A DNA stretch of 64,000 nt from Paracoccaceae bacterium (GTDB lineage: Bacteria; Pseudomonadota; Alphaproteobacteria; Rhodobacterales; Rhodobacteraceae), in assembly GCA_024236495.1 (NCBI GenBank), contig JACKKJ010000001.1, positions 310,001 through 374,000 of the forward strand, written 5' to 3'. The notes under the pieces are model-generated. The model saw only the letters and a program-made list of their open reading frames with translations. It had not been told where the DNA came from and did not search any database. Below, one piece after another: positions 1-8,500 of the stretch; within the stretch, counting starts at the first letter, position 1; each line of letters starts with the position of its first letter. The position numbers and the translations under genes were made by a program.

Positions 1-334
1 TCATGATCGTATCGCCCGGCGCGACAAGTCCGGCCGCCCGGCGCCCGATGGCGGCGCGCTCGGCCCGGCGATCAAGGCTTCGTTCTGCGAAACCCGGATA
101 TTGCCGGTGCGTCGGGGCGGAGGCGCCGCCATGCGCGCGCGCCAGAAGGCCCTGTTCGCTCAGCGCCTCGAAGTCGCGGCGGACGGTTTCGGTCGAAACG
201 CGGAAGCGTTCGGCAAGATCGGCGATTCGGACATGGGGGCTGAGCTTTAGCTCAAGAAGAATCCTGTCGCGCCGCTCTTCCTTGCGCATCCGGGGCGCTG
301 CGTCCTTTTCGGGCGCATCAAGCAGCACGATCAT
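1..334 (-). CDS. DeoR/GlpR-family transcriptional repressor (partial, C-terminus outside window)
   Basis: About 111 N-terminal residues are visible. Residues 20-70 carry the DeoR winged helix-turn-helix: an arginine-rich RKEERRDRIL lead-in, then VRIADLAERFRVSTETVRRDF and GLLARAHGG, the signature of DeoR/GlpR/FruR-type regulators that usually sense sugar phosphates. The sensor domain lies beyond the left edge, so the effector is unknown. The ATG at 334 is preceded by a GGAGG-like stretch. The gene diverges from the arsenic operon across 335-564, but nothing shows that it controls that operon; it more likely regulates genes to its left. The family call is firm, the ligand is not. Confidence 0.85.
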   Translation of the reverse strand, partial: MIVLLDAPEKDAAPRMRKEERRDRILLELKLSPHVRIADLAERFRVSTETVRRDFEALSEQGLLARAHGGASAPTHRQYPGFAERSLDRRAERAAIGRRAAGLVAPGDTIM

Positions 335-564
335 CCCCCCTCCCAAGGGCGCCCGAAGGCGCGGCCCTGCAACGCTGTGGGTTTTCACAACGGTTTGCAA
401 GAAAAAATGTTGGTGTGGACACAATGCTGCGGCGCAACCTGCCGTCTTGACCTCGCGTCCTGTCCACGCGTTCAGGTGCACGCGGCCCCGCCCGCCCCCT
501 TGCGCGACGGGCCGACGCGTCGGAGGGGTGTTGCGAGAGATTATATTTCTGTTATTCATGAAAT
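335..564. promoter_or_regulatory. Divergent intergenic region with candidate ArsR operator
   Basis: This 230 bp gap separates the divergent DeoR and ArsR-ArsC starts. A TATATT (542-547) could be the -10 of the arsenic operon, with a transcription start near 554. The perfect 8 bp palindrome TTCATGAA (555-562) sits between it and the ATG at 565, a usual place for ArsR-type autorepression. No Shine-Dalgarno sequence is visible within 15 bases of that ATG, so the leader would be very short. No credible -35 was found. The site is inferred from position and symmetry only. Confidence 0.35.
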
Positions 565-1410
565 ATGGAAACACTGATTCCCTCCCGCCTTTCCACCCTT
601 GGCCACCCCGAGCGGCTTGCGATCTTCCGGCTGCTCATGCGCCGCTACCCAGACCGTGTCCCCGCCGGGGAACTGGCCGGGGCGCTTGGCCACAAGCCCT
701 CGACCCTTTCCGCCTATCTGGCGGCGCTGATGCAGGCGGGGCTGGTGACGCAGGAACGCACCGGAACCTCGCTACGCTACTCCGTCTCGATGACAGAGGT
801 GCGACGGACCTTCGACTATCTGCTGCTGGACTGCTGCCGGGGTCGACCGGGGCTTTGCGGCCCGGTGTCGCTGCCCGCGCCGGGTAACGGCGGCGCCGCG
901 CCGGGCCGGCGCCACCGGGTGCTTTTCCTTTGCACCGGCAATTCCGCCCGGTCGATCTTCGCCGAAGCGATCCTGCGCAAGGAGGCGGGCGACCGGTTCG
1001 AGGCGTTTTCCGCCGGAACCCACCCGCGCGCCGCGCCGCATCCTTTCGCGCTCGACCTGCTGCGGCAGACAGGGCACGACATCGCGGGCCTCCGCTCCAA
1101 GCCCCTGTCCGAGTTTCAGGTGCCGGAAGCACCGGCGTTCGACTTCGTCTTTACCGTCTGCAACCAGGCCGCGAACGAGGATTGCCCCGCCTGGCCCGGG
1201 CATCCCGTCAGCGCACACTGGGGCGTGCCCGACCCCGCCCTCGCACAGGGGGGGGAGGCGGAGCGGCGGCTGGCGTTCCACCAGGCCTACGGCGCGCTTG
1301 CCAACCGGATCAAGGCCTTTGCCGCGCTGCCGGTCGCCACGCTGGACCGCACCGCGATCCAGCGCGGCCTGGACGACCTTGCACATGACGAAAGCGGGAA
1401 CACCCCATGA
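565..1410 (+). CDS. arsR-arsC: ArsR-type arsenical repressor fused to ArsC-type (LMW phosphatase fold) arsenate reductase domain
   Basis: This is a 281 aa two-domain protein. Residues 1-90 are an ArsR/SmtB winged helix (STLGHPERLAIFRLLMRR; HKPSTLSAYLAALMQAGLV). A Cys pair at 90-91 and Cys98 (DCCRGRPGLC) resemble the C-terminal three-cysteine As(III) site of the Acidithiobacillus type of ArsR. Residues 117-265 are a low-molecular-weight phosphatase/ArsC domain with the P-loop C123-TGNSA-R129-S and a downstream DPA motif. Expected roles are As(III)-relieved repression and reduction or phosphate-type chemistry on arsenate. The ATG overlaps no good ribosome site, but it is the only start that keeps the whole HTH. 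The stop overlaps the next start (ATGA). Whether the fused enzyme is a true arsenate reductase is inferred. Confidence 0.88.
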   Translation: METLIPSRLSTLGHPERLAIFRLLMRRYPDRVPAGELAGALGHKPSTLSAYLAALMQAGLVTQERTGTSLRYSVSMTEVRRTFDYLLLDCCRGRPGLCGPVSLPAPGNGGAAPGRRHRVLFLCTGNSARSIFAEAILRKEAGDRFEAFSAGTHPRAAPHPFALDLLRQTGHDIAGLRSKPLSEFQVPEAPAFDFVFTVCNQAANEDCPAWPGHPVSAHWGVPDPALAQGGEAERRLAFHQAYGALANRIKAFAALPVATLDRTAIQRGLDDLAHDESGNTP

Positions 1411-2405
1411 CGACCTATGCAGTGAACGGCCTTGGCCGCATCGGAAAGCTGGCGCTGCGGGCGCTTCTGGAACGCGGCGCCCGGATCGCCTGGATCAACG
1501 ACGCCGTCGGCGATCCGGCGATGCATGCGCATCTTCTGGAATTCGACACCGTTCATGGGCGCTGGAATGCGGCGATCTCCTTTGACCCGCGGGGTGTGAC
1601 CATCGACGGCACCCGCCTGCCCTTCATCGGGTCGAAAGACCCCGGCGCGCTGCCGCTTGAGGGTGTCGATGTGGTGATCGACTGCACCGGCGCCTTCAAG
1701 ACCGCCGCGAAGCTCGCGCCCTATTTCGCCGGCGGGGTCCGGAAGGTTGTCGTCTCCGCCCCCGTCAAGGACGACGCGGCGGCCAACATCGTCTATGGCG
1801 TCAACCACGACATCTACGATCCCGGCATACACCGCGTCGTCACCGCCGCAAGCTGCACGACGAACTGCCTTGCCCCGGTGGTCAAGGTGATCCACGACTC
1901 CCTCGGCATCCGCCACGGCGCGATCACCACGATCCACGATGTCACCAACACCCAGACCATCGCCGACCGCCCGGCCAAGGATCTGCGGCGCGCCCGGTCG
2001 GCGCTGAATTCGCTGATCCCCACCACGACCGGCAGCGCCACGGCCATCGCCCTGATCTATCCCGAGCTCAAGGGCCGCCTGAACGGCCATGCGGTGCGCG
2101 TCCCGCTTCTGAACGCGTCGCTGACCGACTGCGTCTTCGAGGTCGGGCGGCCAACCACCGCCGAAGAGGTGAACCATCTGTTCAAGGCCGCCGCCGCGGG
2201 GCCGCTGAACGGCATCCTGGGCTTTGAGGAACGGCCATTGGTGTCGGCCGACTACACCAACGATCGGCGGTCCTGCATCATCGACGCGCCCTCGACCATG
2301 GTGGTGAACGGGACGCAGGTGAAGGTCTTCGCCTGGTATGACAACGAGATGGGCTATGCCCACCGGCTTGCCGACGTCGCGCTGATGGTGGGGCGGTCGC
2401 TTTGA
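1407..2405 (+). CDS. ArsJ-associated glyceraldehyde-3-phosphate dehydrogenase
   Basis: A 332 aa type I GAPDH with the NAD-binding start NGLGRIGK, the catalytic motif SCTTNC (Cys150), conserved VKDDAAANIVYGVNH, and the C-terminal WYDNEMGYAHRLAD. In arsR-gapdh-arsJ operons this enzyme uses arsenate in place of phosphate to form 1-arseno-3-phosphoglycerate, the substrate that ArsJ exports. Translation is coupled on both sides: its ATG overlaps the arsR-arsC stop, and its stop overlaps the TTG start of arsJ. Its position, rather than sequence alone, separates it from a glycolytic GAPDH; it is not next to pgk or tkt. Confidence 0.93.
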   Translation: MTTYAVNGLGRIGKLALRALLERGARIAWINDAVGDPAMHAHLLEFDTVHGRWNAAISFDPRGVTIDGTRLPFIGSKDPGALPLEGVDVVIDCTGAFKTAAKLAPYFAGGVRKVVVSAPVKDDAAANIVYGVNHDIYDPGIHRVVTAASCTTNCLAPVVKVIHDSLGIRHGAITTIHDVTNTQTIADRPAKDLRRARSALNSLIPTTTGSATAIALIYPELKGRLNGHAVRVPLLNASLTDCVFEVGRPTTAEEVNHLFKAAAAGPLNGILGFEERPLVSADYTNDRRSCIIDAPSTMVVNGTQVKVFAWYDNEMGYAHRLADVALMVGRSL

Positions 2406-3673
2406 CCGGCGCGCGCCCCGACGGGCTGGGCGCCTATGCGGCGGTGACCGCCGCGTACTGGGCCTTCATGCTGACGGATGGGGCGCTCAGGATGCTGGTG
2501 CTGCTTCATTTCCATACCCTGGGCTTCAGCCCGGTCCAGCTTGCCAACCTTTTCGTTCTTTACGAGGTGGCGGGAATGGTCACCAACCTTGGCGCCGGCT
2601 GGATCGCCGCGCGCTTCGGGCTGACGCGGACGCTTTACGCAGGACTGGCGTTGCAGGTGCTGGCGCTCGCGGCGCTGGCGCGGCTTGATCCCGGCTGGGC
2701 GATCGGGACGTCGGTCGCCTATGTGATGGCGGTGCAGGGGGCCAGCGGCGTCGCCAAGGACCTGGCCAAGATGTCGTCGAAATCGGCGGTGAAGTTCCTG
2801 GCCCCCGCGCAGGACGGAAGCCTTTTTCGCTGGGTGGCGATCCTGACGGGATCGAAGAACGCGGTGAAGGGGGCGGGCTTCCTGGCGGGCGCGGCCCTTC
2901 TGGCGACGCTCGGCTTCGCCGGGGCGCTGGTGGCGATGGCCGCCACGCTTGCGGCGATCCTGACCGCCGTGGTGATCGCCATGCCGCCCGGCCTGCCGGG
3001 TGGCCGGCGCGGCGCCGGATTTGCCGAGGTGTTTTCGCGTTCGGCCAACGTCAACCGGCTCAGCGCCGCGCGGCTGTTCCTGTTCGGCGCCCGCGATGTC
3101 TGGTTCGTCGTCGGCGTCCCGGTCTATTTCCACGCCGTCCTTTCGGACGGGAGCGCGGCCGGCGACCGCGCCGCCTTTTTCGCCGTCGGCACGTTCATGG
3201 CGGTCTGGGTCATCCTTTACGGCGCGGTGCAGGCCGGCGCCCCGCGCCTGCTGGCCGCCGCGCGGCGACCTGAGGCGAGGCTGATCGGTATGGCCCGCGC
3301 CTGGGCCTGGGCACTTGCCGCGATCCCGTCCTGCCTGGCGCTTGCCGCCCTCGTGTCACCTGGCCCGCAGCCCTGGCTGACCCTGACGCTGATCCTTGGC
3401 CTTCTGGCCTTCGGCGCGGTCTTCGCCGTGAACTCCGCGCTCCATTCCTATCTGATCCTCGCGTTTTCGCAGGCCGAGAGGGTCACGATGGATGTCGGCT
3501 TCTACTACATGGCGAATGCCGGCGGGCGGCTTCTGGGCACGATCCTGTCGGGACTGAGCTATCAGGCCGGCGGGCTGGCGCTGATGCTGGGCGTCGCGGC
3601 GGCGATGGTCGCGCTGTCTGCGCTGGCGGCGGGGCGGCTTGCCCCGGATGGAGATCCCGGCCCCGCGGGCTGA
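2402..3673 (+). CDS. arsJ: Organoarsenical efflux MFS permease ArsJ
   Basis: A 423 aa polytopic inner-membrane protein with about 12 hydrophobic segments in major facilitator style, opening with AYAAVTAAYWAFMLTDGALRM, the recognisable ArsJ N-terminus. It exports 1-arseno-3-phosphoglycerate, which hydrolyses outside the cell to arsenate, so the pair acts as an arsenate efflux route without reduction. It starts with TTG overlapping the GAPDH stop (TTGA), which indicates coupling. The operon also has a reductase-type domain upstream, yet no ArsB or Acr3 arsenite pump lies in the window. A small GCCTT-TCGG-AAGGC hairpin (3718-3731) follows but has no T-tract. Confidence 0.92.
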   Translation: MTGARPDGLGAYAAVTAAYWAFMLTDGALRMLVLLHFHTLGFSPVQLANLFVLYEVAGMVTNLGAGWIAARFGLTRTLYAGLALQVLALAALARLDPGWAIGTSVAYVMAVQGASGVAKDLAKMSSKSAVKFLAPAQDGSLFRWVAILTGSKNAVKGAGFLAGAALLATLGFAGALVAMAATLAAILTAVVIAMPPGLPGGRRGAGFAEVFSRSANVNRLSAARLFLFGARDVWFVVGVPVYFHAVLSDGSAAGDRAAFFAVGTFMAVWVILYGAVQAGAPRLLAAARRPEARLIGMARAWAWALAAIPSCLALAALVSPGPQPWLTLTLILGLLAFGAVFAVNSALHSYLILAFSQAERVTMDVGFYYMANAGGRLLGTILSGLSYQAGGLALMLGVAAAMVALSALAAGRLAPDGDPGPAG

Positions 3674-3811
3674 CCGCCGCACGCGGCCCCCGGCCGTGCC
3701 GAAATACCGTCCGCGGGGCCTTTCGGAAGGCGGACAAACCCGACTATGCTGCCGAAAGGCGGCCGCGCACCAAGGCCCGGGCCGACGCCGACGCCGACCG
3801 GGAGACTGGAC

Positions 3812-4768
3812 ATGACCGATTTCGTCTGCACGCTGCCGTTGATCTCGGCCCTCTTTTCCACCTGCCTGCCCGCGCCCCCCCTGGCGACGGGCTATGTCGA
3901 GGGCGAATTCGTGCTTATCGCGCCCGTCGCCACCGCCCAGGTCGAGGAGATGCACCTGCGCCGTGGCGATCCCGTCCAGGCGGGCGACACCCTTGTCCGG
4001 CTCGAACAGCGCGACGCCGCGATCGCCCTTGCAGAGGCGCGGGCGGCGCTTGATGCCGCCAAGGCGCAGATGGCCAATCTTGGCGAAGGCCGGCGCGAGG
4101 AGGAAATTCGCGTGATCGAGGCGAACCTCGCATCTGCCCGCGCCCAGGCCGACGAAATCGAGCGCGAGGCGGCCCGCGTCGGAAGTCTGGTGGAACGCAA
4201 CGTCGCCCCCCAGGCGCAGCTTGACGAGATCATGAGCCGGCTGGAGGTCGCGCGGGCCCATGTCGCCGAGGTCGAGGCGAACCTGGCCGTCGCGCGCCTG
4301 CCCGCCCGCCCGCAGGAAATCGCGGCGGCCGAGGCCCAGGTGGCGCAGGCCGGCGCGCGCGTGGAAGCCGCCGCATGGCAGCTTGACCGGCGCACCCTGA
4401 CCGCACCCGCCGACGGCCGCATCCACGAGATCCTGCGCAACACCGGCGAGATCGCCGGGCCGCAGGCGCCGGTCCTGTCGATGCTGCCCGAACATGCGGT
4501 ATTCATTCGTCTCTTCGTGCCCGAGAACGCCGTCGCCGCGGTCGCCATCGGCACCGAGTTGCGCATCAATTGCGACGGTTGCGGCGACGGGGCCCGCGCC
4601 ACCGTCACCTATGTCGCCAGCGAGCCCGAATTCACCCCGCCCGTCATCTATTCGCTCGAGAACCGCCAGAAGCTTGTCTACACGGTCGAGGCCCGGCCCT
4701 CCGGCGCCACCGCGGCGCTGAAGCCCGGACAGATCGTCGATGCGGTCCTGACCGGTCCCGCGCAATGA
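3812..4768 (+). CDS. HlyD-family membrane fusion (periplasmic adaptor) protein of an ABC efflux set
   Basis: A 318 aa protein. Residues 1-25 form a weak hydrophobic N-terminus; then a biotinyl-lipoyl half (GYVEGEFVLIAP... HLRRGDPVQAGDTLVRLEQRD), a long Ala/Glu-rich coiled-coil hairpin (about 65-190), the second lipoyl half (RTLTAPADGRIHEIL.NTGEIAG) and a beta-barrel segment. It should bridge the inner-membrane ABC-2 transporter to an outer-membrane channel, as YbhG/YhiI do. The ATG at 3812 has GGAG 7 bases upstream and is preferred to the in-frame start at 3746. Its stop overlaps the start of the ATPase gene (ATGA). The N-terminus has no classical charged signal region, so its anchoring is uncertain. 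Confidence 0.85.
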   Translation: MTDFVCTLPLISALFSTCLPAPPLATGYVEGEFVLIAPVATAQVEEMHLRRGDPVQAGDTLVRLEQRDAAIALAEARAALDAAKAQMANLGEGRREEEIRVIEANLASARAQADEIEREAARVGSLVERNVAPQAQLDEIMSRLEVARAHVAEVEANLAVARLPARPQEIAAAEAQVAQAGARVEAAAWQLDRRTLTAPADGRIHEILRNTGEIAGPQAPVLSMLPEHAVFIRLFVPENAVAAVAIGTELRINCDGCGDGARATVTYVASEPEFTPPVIYSLENRQKLVYTVEARPSGATAALKPGQIVDAVLTGPAQ

Positions 4769-5721
4769 GCGAACCCGCGATCGAGGTGGAAGGCCTGGTC
4801 AAGCGCTACGGCGGGCGGACCGTCGTCGACCGGGTGTCGATGCGTGTCGAAAAGGGCGAGATCGCCGGCTTCCTTGGTCCGAACGGATCGGGCAAGACGA
4901 CCACGATCCGGGTGATGTGCGGGTTGCTGACCCCCGACGAGGGCGGCGGCAAGGTCCTTGGCCACGACCTGCGCCAGCGCGCCCGCATCAAGCGCGAAAT
5001 CGGCTACATGACGCAGCGCTTTTCGCTTTACGAAGATCTGACCATCGCCGAAAACCTTGCGTTCGTCGCCGGGCTCTACGGCCTTCGCCCGATCGACCGT
5101 CATGTCCGCGACACGCTGGCCGATCTTGGCCTGACGGCGCGGCGCGATCAGCTGGCCGGGGCCTTGTCGGGCGGTTGGAAACAGCGTCTGGCGCTGGCGG
5201 CCTGCGTCATGCATTCCCCAAGGCTTCTGATGCTGGACGAACCCACCGCCGGGGTGGACCCGAAGGCGCGGCGCGAATTCTGGGACGAGATTCACGAACG
5301 CGCGCAAGCCGGCCTGACCGTCCTCGTATCGACGCATTACATGGACGAGGCCGAACGCTGCCACAGGATCAACTACATCTCGCTTGGCAGGCTGGTCGCC
5401 AGCGGGACAGTGGCCGAGGTCATCGCCAGCGCCGGGCTGACGACATTCCTTCTGCGCGAGGGTGACATCACGGCGGCGCAAAGGCTGCTGGCAGGGATGC
5501 CCGGGATCGACGAGATCACCCATTTCGGCAAGACGCTGCATGTCGTCGGCCGCGATGCGCAGGCGCTGCGCCAAAGCGTTGGCACCGTCGCCGGCCAGAC
5601 CGGCACCCGCGCCGAACCGATCGAGACAAGCCTTGAGGATGCCTTCATCCGGTTCATGGCCGACACCGGTGCCAAAGGCAGTAACGGGGCCAACGGCACG
5701 GCAGGGGTCAACGGGACATGA
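4765..5721 (+). CDS. ABC-2 type efflux transporter ATP-binding subunit
   Basis: A 318 aa ABC ATPase: Walker A GPNGSGKTT (residues 38-46), Q-loop MTQRFSLYEDLT, signature LSGGWKQRLALA (Trp replaces the usual Gln), Walker B LLMLDEPTAGVDP, and switch histidine STHYMDEAERC. A DUF4162-like C-terminal tail follows, as in YbhF/CcmA-type drug exporters. The last 16 residues are a Gly/Asn-rich spacer (GSNGANGTAGVNGT), unusual for the family. It starts at the ATG overlapping the hlyD stop and overlaps the permease start, giving a tightly coupled three-gene operon. The substrate is unknown. Confidence 0.9.
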   Translation: MSEPAIEVEGLVKRYGGRTVVDRVSMRVEKGEIAGFLGPNGSGKTTTIRVMCGLLTPDEGGGKVLGHDLRQRARIKREIGYMTQRFSLYEDLTIAENLAFVAGLYGLRPIDRHVRDTLADLGLTARRDQLAGALSGGWKQRLALAACVMHSPRLLMLDEPTAGVDPKARREFWDEIHERAQAGLTVLVSTHYMDEAERCHRINYISLGRLVASGTVAEVIASAGLTTFLLREGDITAAQRLLAGMPGIDEITHFGKTLHVVGRDAQALRQSVGTVAGQTGTRAEPIETSLEDAFIRFMADTGAKGSNGANGTAGVNGT

Positions 5722-6854
5722 ACCGCTTCTTTTCGCTGCGCAGGCTGGCCGCGATGTGGCGCAAGGAAATCATCCAGATGCGCCGCGACCGGCTGACCTT
5801 CGCGATGATGCTGGGGGTGCCGCTGATGCAGCTGGTATTGTTCGGCTACGCGATCAACAACGACCCCAAGGCCTTGCCCGCCGCGCTGGTCGCGACGACG
5901 CAGGACCGCTACACCCGCGCCATCGTCACGGCGCTTGAACTGACCGGCTACTACCGGTTCGATCATGTCGCGACCAGCGCCGCCGAGGCCGAGGCGCTGA
6001 TCGAACGGGGTACTGTGGCCTTCGTCGTCACCATCCCTTCCGACTTCGGGCGCCGGGTCGACCGCGGCGACGAGCCGGTCCTGCTGATCGAAGCCGACGC
6101 GACGGACCCCGCCGTCGCCTCAGGCGCGATCTCGACCCTCGGGACGGTCGCGGCGCAGGCGCTCTTGCACGAAAAGGGCACCGACGCGGAGGCCGAGGAA
6201 GCCGCGCGGTCGCAACTGAACGTCGTCGTCCACCGCCGCTACAACCCGGAAGGCATTACCCAGTACAACATCGTCCCGGGGCTTCTGGGCGTCATCCTGC
6301 AGATGACGATGGTCATGATGACTTCGATGGCGCTGACGCGTGAAAGCGAACGCGGCACGATGGAAAACCTGCTCGCGATGCCCGCGACGGCGCTCGAGAT
6401 CATGCTGGGCAAGGTTCTGCCCTATCTGGCCGTGGGCGCGGTGCAGGTCGCGGTCGTCCTGGCCGCGGCGAAGGCGCTGTTCGCGGTGCCCTTTGTCGGG
6501 GACATGTCGCTTCTGATGCTGGGCGTGCTGCTTTTCGTGCTGGTGCTGGTGCTGCTTGGCTATGCGATATCGACCGTGGCGCGCACGCAGATGCAGGCGA
6601 TGCAGTTGACCGTCTTCTACTTCCTGCCCTCGATCCTTCTGTCGGGCTTCATGTTCCCGTTTCGCGGCATGCCGGTCTGGGCTCAGGCCCTGGGGGAAAT
6701 CCTGCCGCTGACGCATTTCCTGCGCATGATCCGCGCGGTGATGCTGAAGGGCGCGGGCATCGACAATGTCCGGGCGCCGCTTGCCGCGCTCGTTCTGTTC
6801 GTTCTGGCCTTTACCCTGCTTGCGCTGACCCGCTTTCGCCGCACGCTCGACTGA
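5718..6854 (+). CDS. ABC-2 type efflux transporter permease
   Basis: A 378 aa protein with one N-terminal transmembrane helix (about 25-45, LTFAMMLGVPLMQLVLFGYAIN), a large periplasmic domain (about 50-180) and five C-terminal helices. It includes the ABC-2 signature region TRESERGTMENLLAMPATALEIMLGK and PFRGMPVWAQALGEILPLTHFLR. It pairs with the upstream ATPase and adaptor. YbhFSR-type systems usually have two permeases; only one is present here, so it probably forms a homodimer. It converges with the truncated permease gene that ends at 6887, leaving 32 bp between them with no clear terminator. Confidence 0.88.
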   Translation: MNRFFSLRRLAAMWRKEIIQMRRDRLTFAMMLGVPLMQLVLFGYAINNDPKALPAALVATTQDRYTRAIVTALELTGYYRFDHVATSAAEAEALIERGTVAFVVTIPSDFGRRVDRGDEPVLLIEADATDPAVASGAISTLGTVAAQALLHEKGTDAEAEEAARSQLNVVVHRRYNPEGITQYNIVPGLLGVILQMTMVMMTSMALTRESERGTMENLLAMPATALEIMLGKVLPYLAVGAVQVAVVLAAAKALFAVPFVGDMSLLMLGVLLFVLVLVLLGYAISTVARTQMQAMQLTVFYFLPSILLSGFMFPFRGMPVWAQALGEILPLTHFLRMIRAVMLKGAGIDNVRAPLAALVLFVLAFTLLALTRFRRTLD

Positions 6855-6886
6855 AGCGGCCCCTTGCGGCACATCACGTCGCCCAC

Positions 6887-8500
6887 TCAGGTACCTAGCG
6901 CCCTTCGCCGGCGGGCAGACCAGCGCATGATGATATGGTCGAATGCCAAGGCCATCAGCGCAACGCATATCCCCAGAACGAAGTTCTTTCCCAACTGGTT
7001 GCCCGCAAGTGTCCGCTGCAGTTCCTGACCCAGGTCCTGCGTTCCGATGAACGCGGCGATGATCACCATGAAGAACGCGAACATGATCGCCTGGTTGAAC
7101 CCGACCGCCATCGTCGGCAGCGCCATCGGAATCTGAACCTTCCAAAGCTTCTGGCTTCGCGTCGCGCCCGACATGTCCGCAGCCTCCATCAACTCTTCGG
7201 GGACGGAGCGGATACCCTCGATCGTGTAGCGCATGAGGGGAACAGTGGCGAAGATGAAGATAGCGAAGACGACCGACACATCATTGACCCCGAAAAGCAT
7301 GATTGCCGGGATGAGGTAGATGAAACTGGGGAAGGTCTGCGCAGTGTCGCAGATCAGGAGAACGGGTTGCGACCAGGCCTTGTGCCGGGCTGCAAGCACG
7401 CCGAGGGGAAGCCCGATGGCAGCCGCGATGACGACGGCCGAAATGACGGTGTAAAGCGTGATCATTGCCCGGTCCCACCAACCGGTGAGAGCGACGATCA
7501 TGAAGAAACCCCCGGTCAGGAGGGCCGACCGGACGCCACCCACGGCATGGCCCGCTGCGGCGAGTGCAAGCACCACGGACGCGGTCGGCAGCCACAGGAT
7601 CGCATCACGAAACGGGATGAGGACGGTCGTGGTCAAGACCCCGCGCATCCAGCCGGTGACGGCGTCGATCGTGTCATTGGCAAGGATTGCCCGGATCACG
7701 GCGTCAATCTGCGACCCCATCGACAGCTCGTGTTCACGGTCGATCTGGTCAAGCAATGGAATGCCCCTGGCAAGAAGGCTCAGGCCGACGAAGAGCGCGA
7801 CCCCGATCACGAGGTACCTGTGGCACTCCCACCAAGGCGTCCCACGCTCGTAGTGTTCCGGTTGCTTGATCACCCAGGCCTTGGAAATCCTGTCCAGCGT
7901 GACGGCCAGCAGCACGATCGTCACGCCAATCTCGAAACTGCGCCCCAGCTTGAGCGAGTTCATGAGCGAGAGAAGCTTCGCGCCAAGACCGGGCATGCCG
8001 ATGAACGCAGTAAGAACGACCATCGCCAGCGAGAGCATGATGACCTGGTTGACACCAACGAGGATCTCGGTCCGGGCCGAAGGCAGGTACACGTGGCGCA
8101 GCATCTGCCAGCGGGTCGAACCATTCATCTGCCCCGCCTCGACGACTTCGGGGGGGACTTTCTTCAAACCAAGCACAGTCATCAGAACCATGGGCGGGAT
8201 GGCATAGACAATCGTCGCGACGCATCCCGCCGTCGGCCCGACCTTGAAGAAGATCACCGCGGGCAGCAGGTAGGTGAAGAACGGCAATGTCTGCAGCACG
8301 GCCAGTACCGGCAGAAGAAACGCCTCGAAGCGGGGAGACTTCCACGCGAGGATTCCAAGGACCAGGCCCAACGAAAAGGCAAGTGGCGCCGCCACGATAA
8401 GCACCGAAAGCGTCTGCATCGCCAGTTCCCATTGTCCGACCAACGCGATCCAGACGAAGGTCGCGCCGGCAAGCAACGCAAGCCGCCACTGTCCGGCGGA
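6887..8500 (-). pseudogene. tmoW: TMAO/glycine-betaine-type ABC transporter double-permease, 5'-truncated (TmoW/ProW-like)
   Basis: About 535 residues remain, containing two tandem BPD_transp_1 domains. EAA loops are visible in each half (VEAGQMNGSTRWQMLRHVYLPSA and MEAADMSGATRSQKLWKVQIPMA). This fused arrangement is typical of ProW/OpuAB relatives, including the TmoW permease of TMAO importers, which fits the tmm/tdm neighbours. The reading frame opens abruptly near 8500: a TGA lies two codons upstream of the only TTG, there is no ribosome site, and the expected N-terminal segment before the first permease domain is missing. No binding-protein or ATPase partner lies on either side. It is therefore probably non-functional, or the junction is an assembly fault. 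TMAO specificity is inferred from context. Confidence 0.72.

Noticed and set aside
1407..2405. Glycolytic GAPDH
   Set aside because: Overlapping stops and starts with the ArsR-ArsC fusion and ArsJ define it as the arsenic-operon type.
3746..3811. Longer start of the HlyD-family gene
   Set aside because: The added residues are Pro/Gly/Thr-rich and not conserved; the ATG at 3812 has a proper GGAG site.
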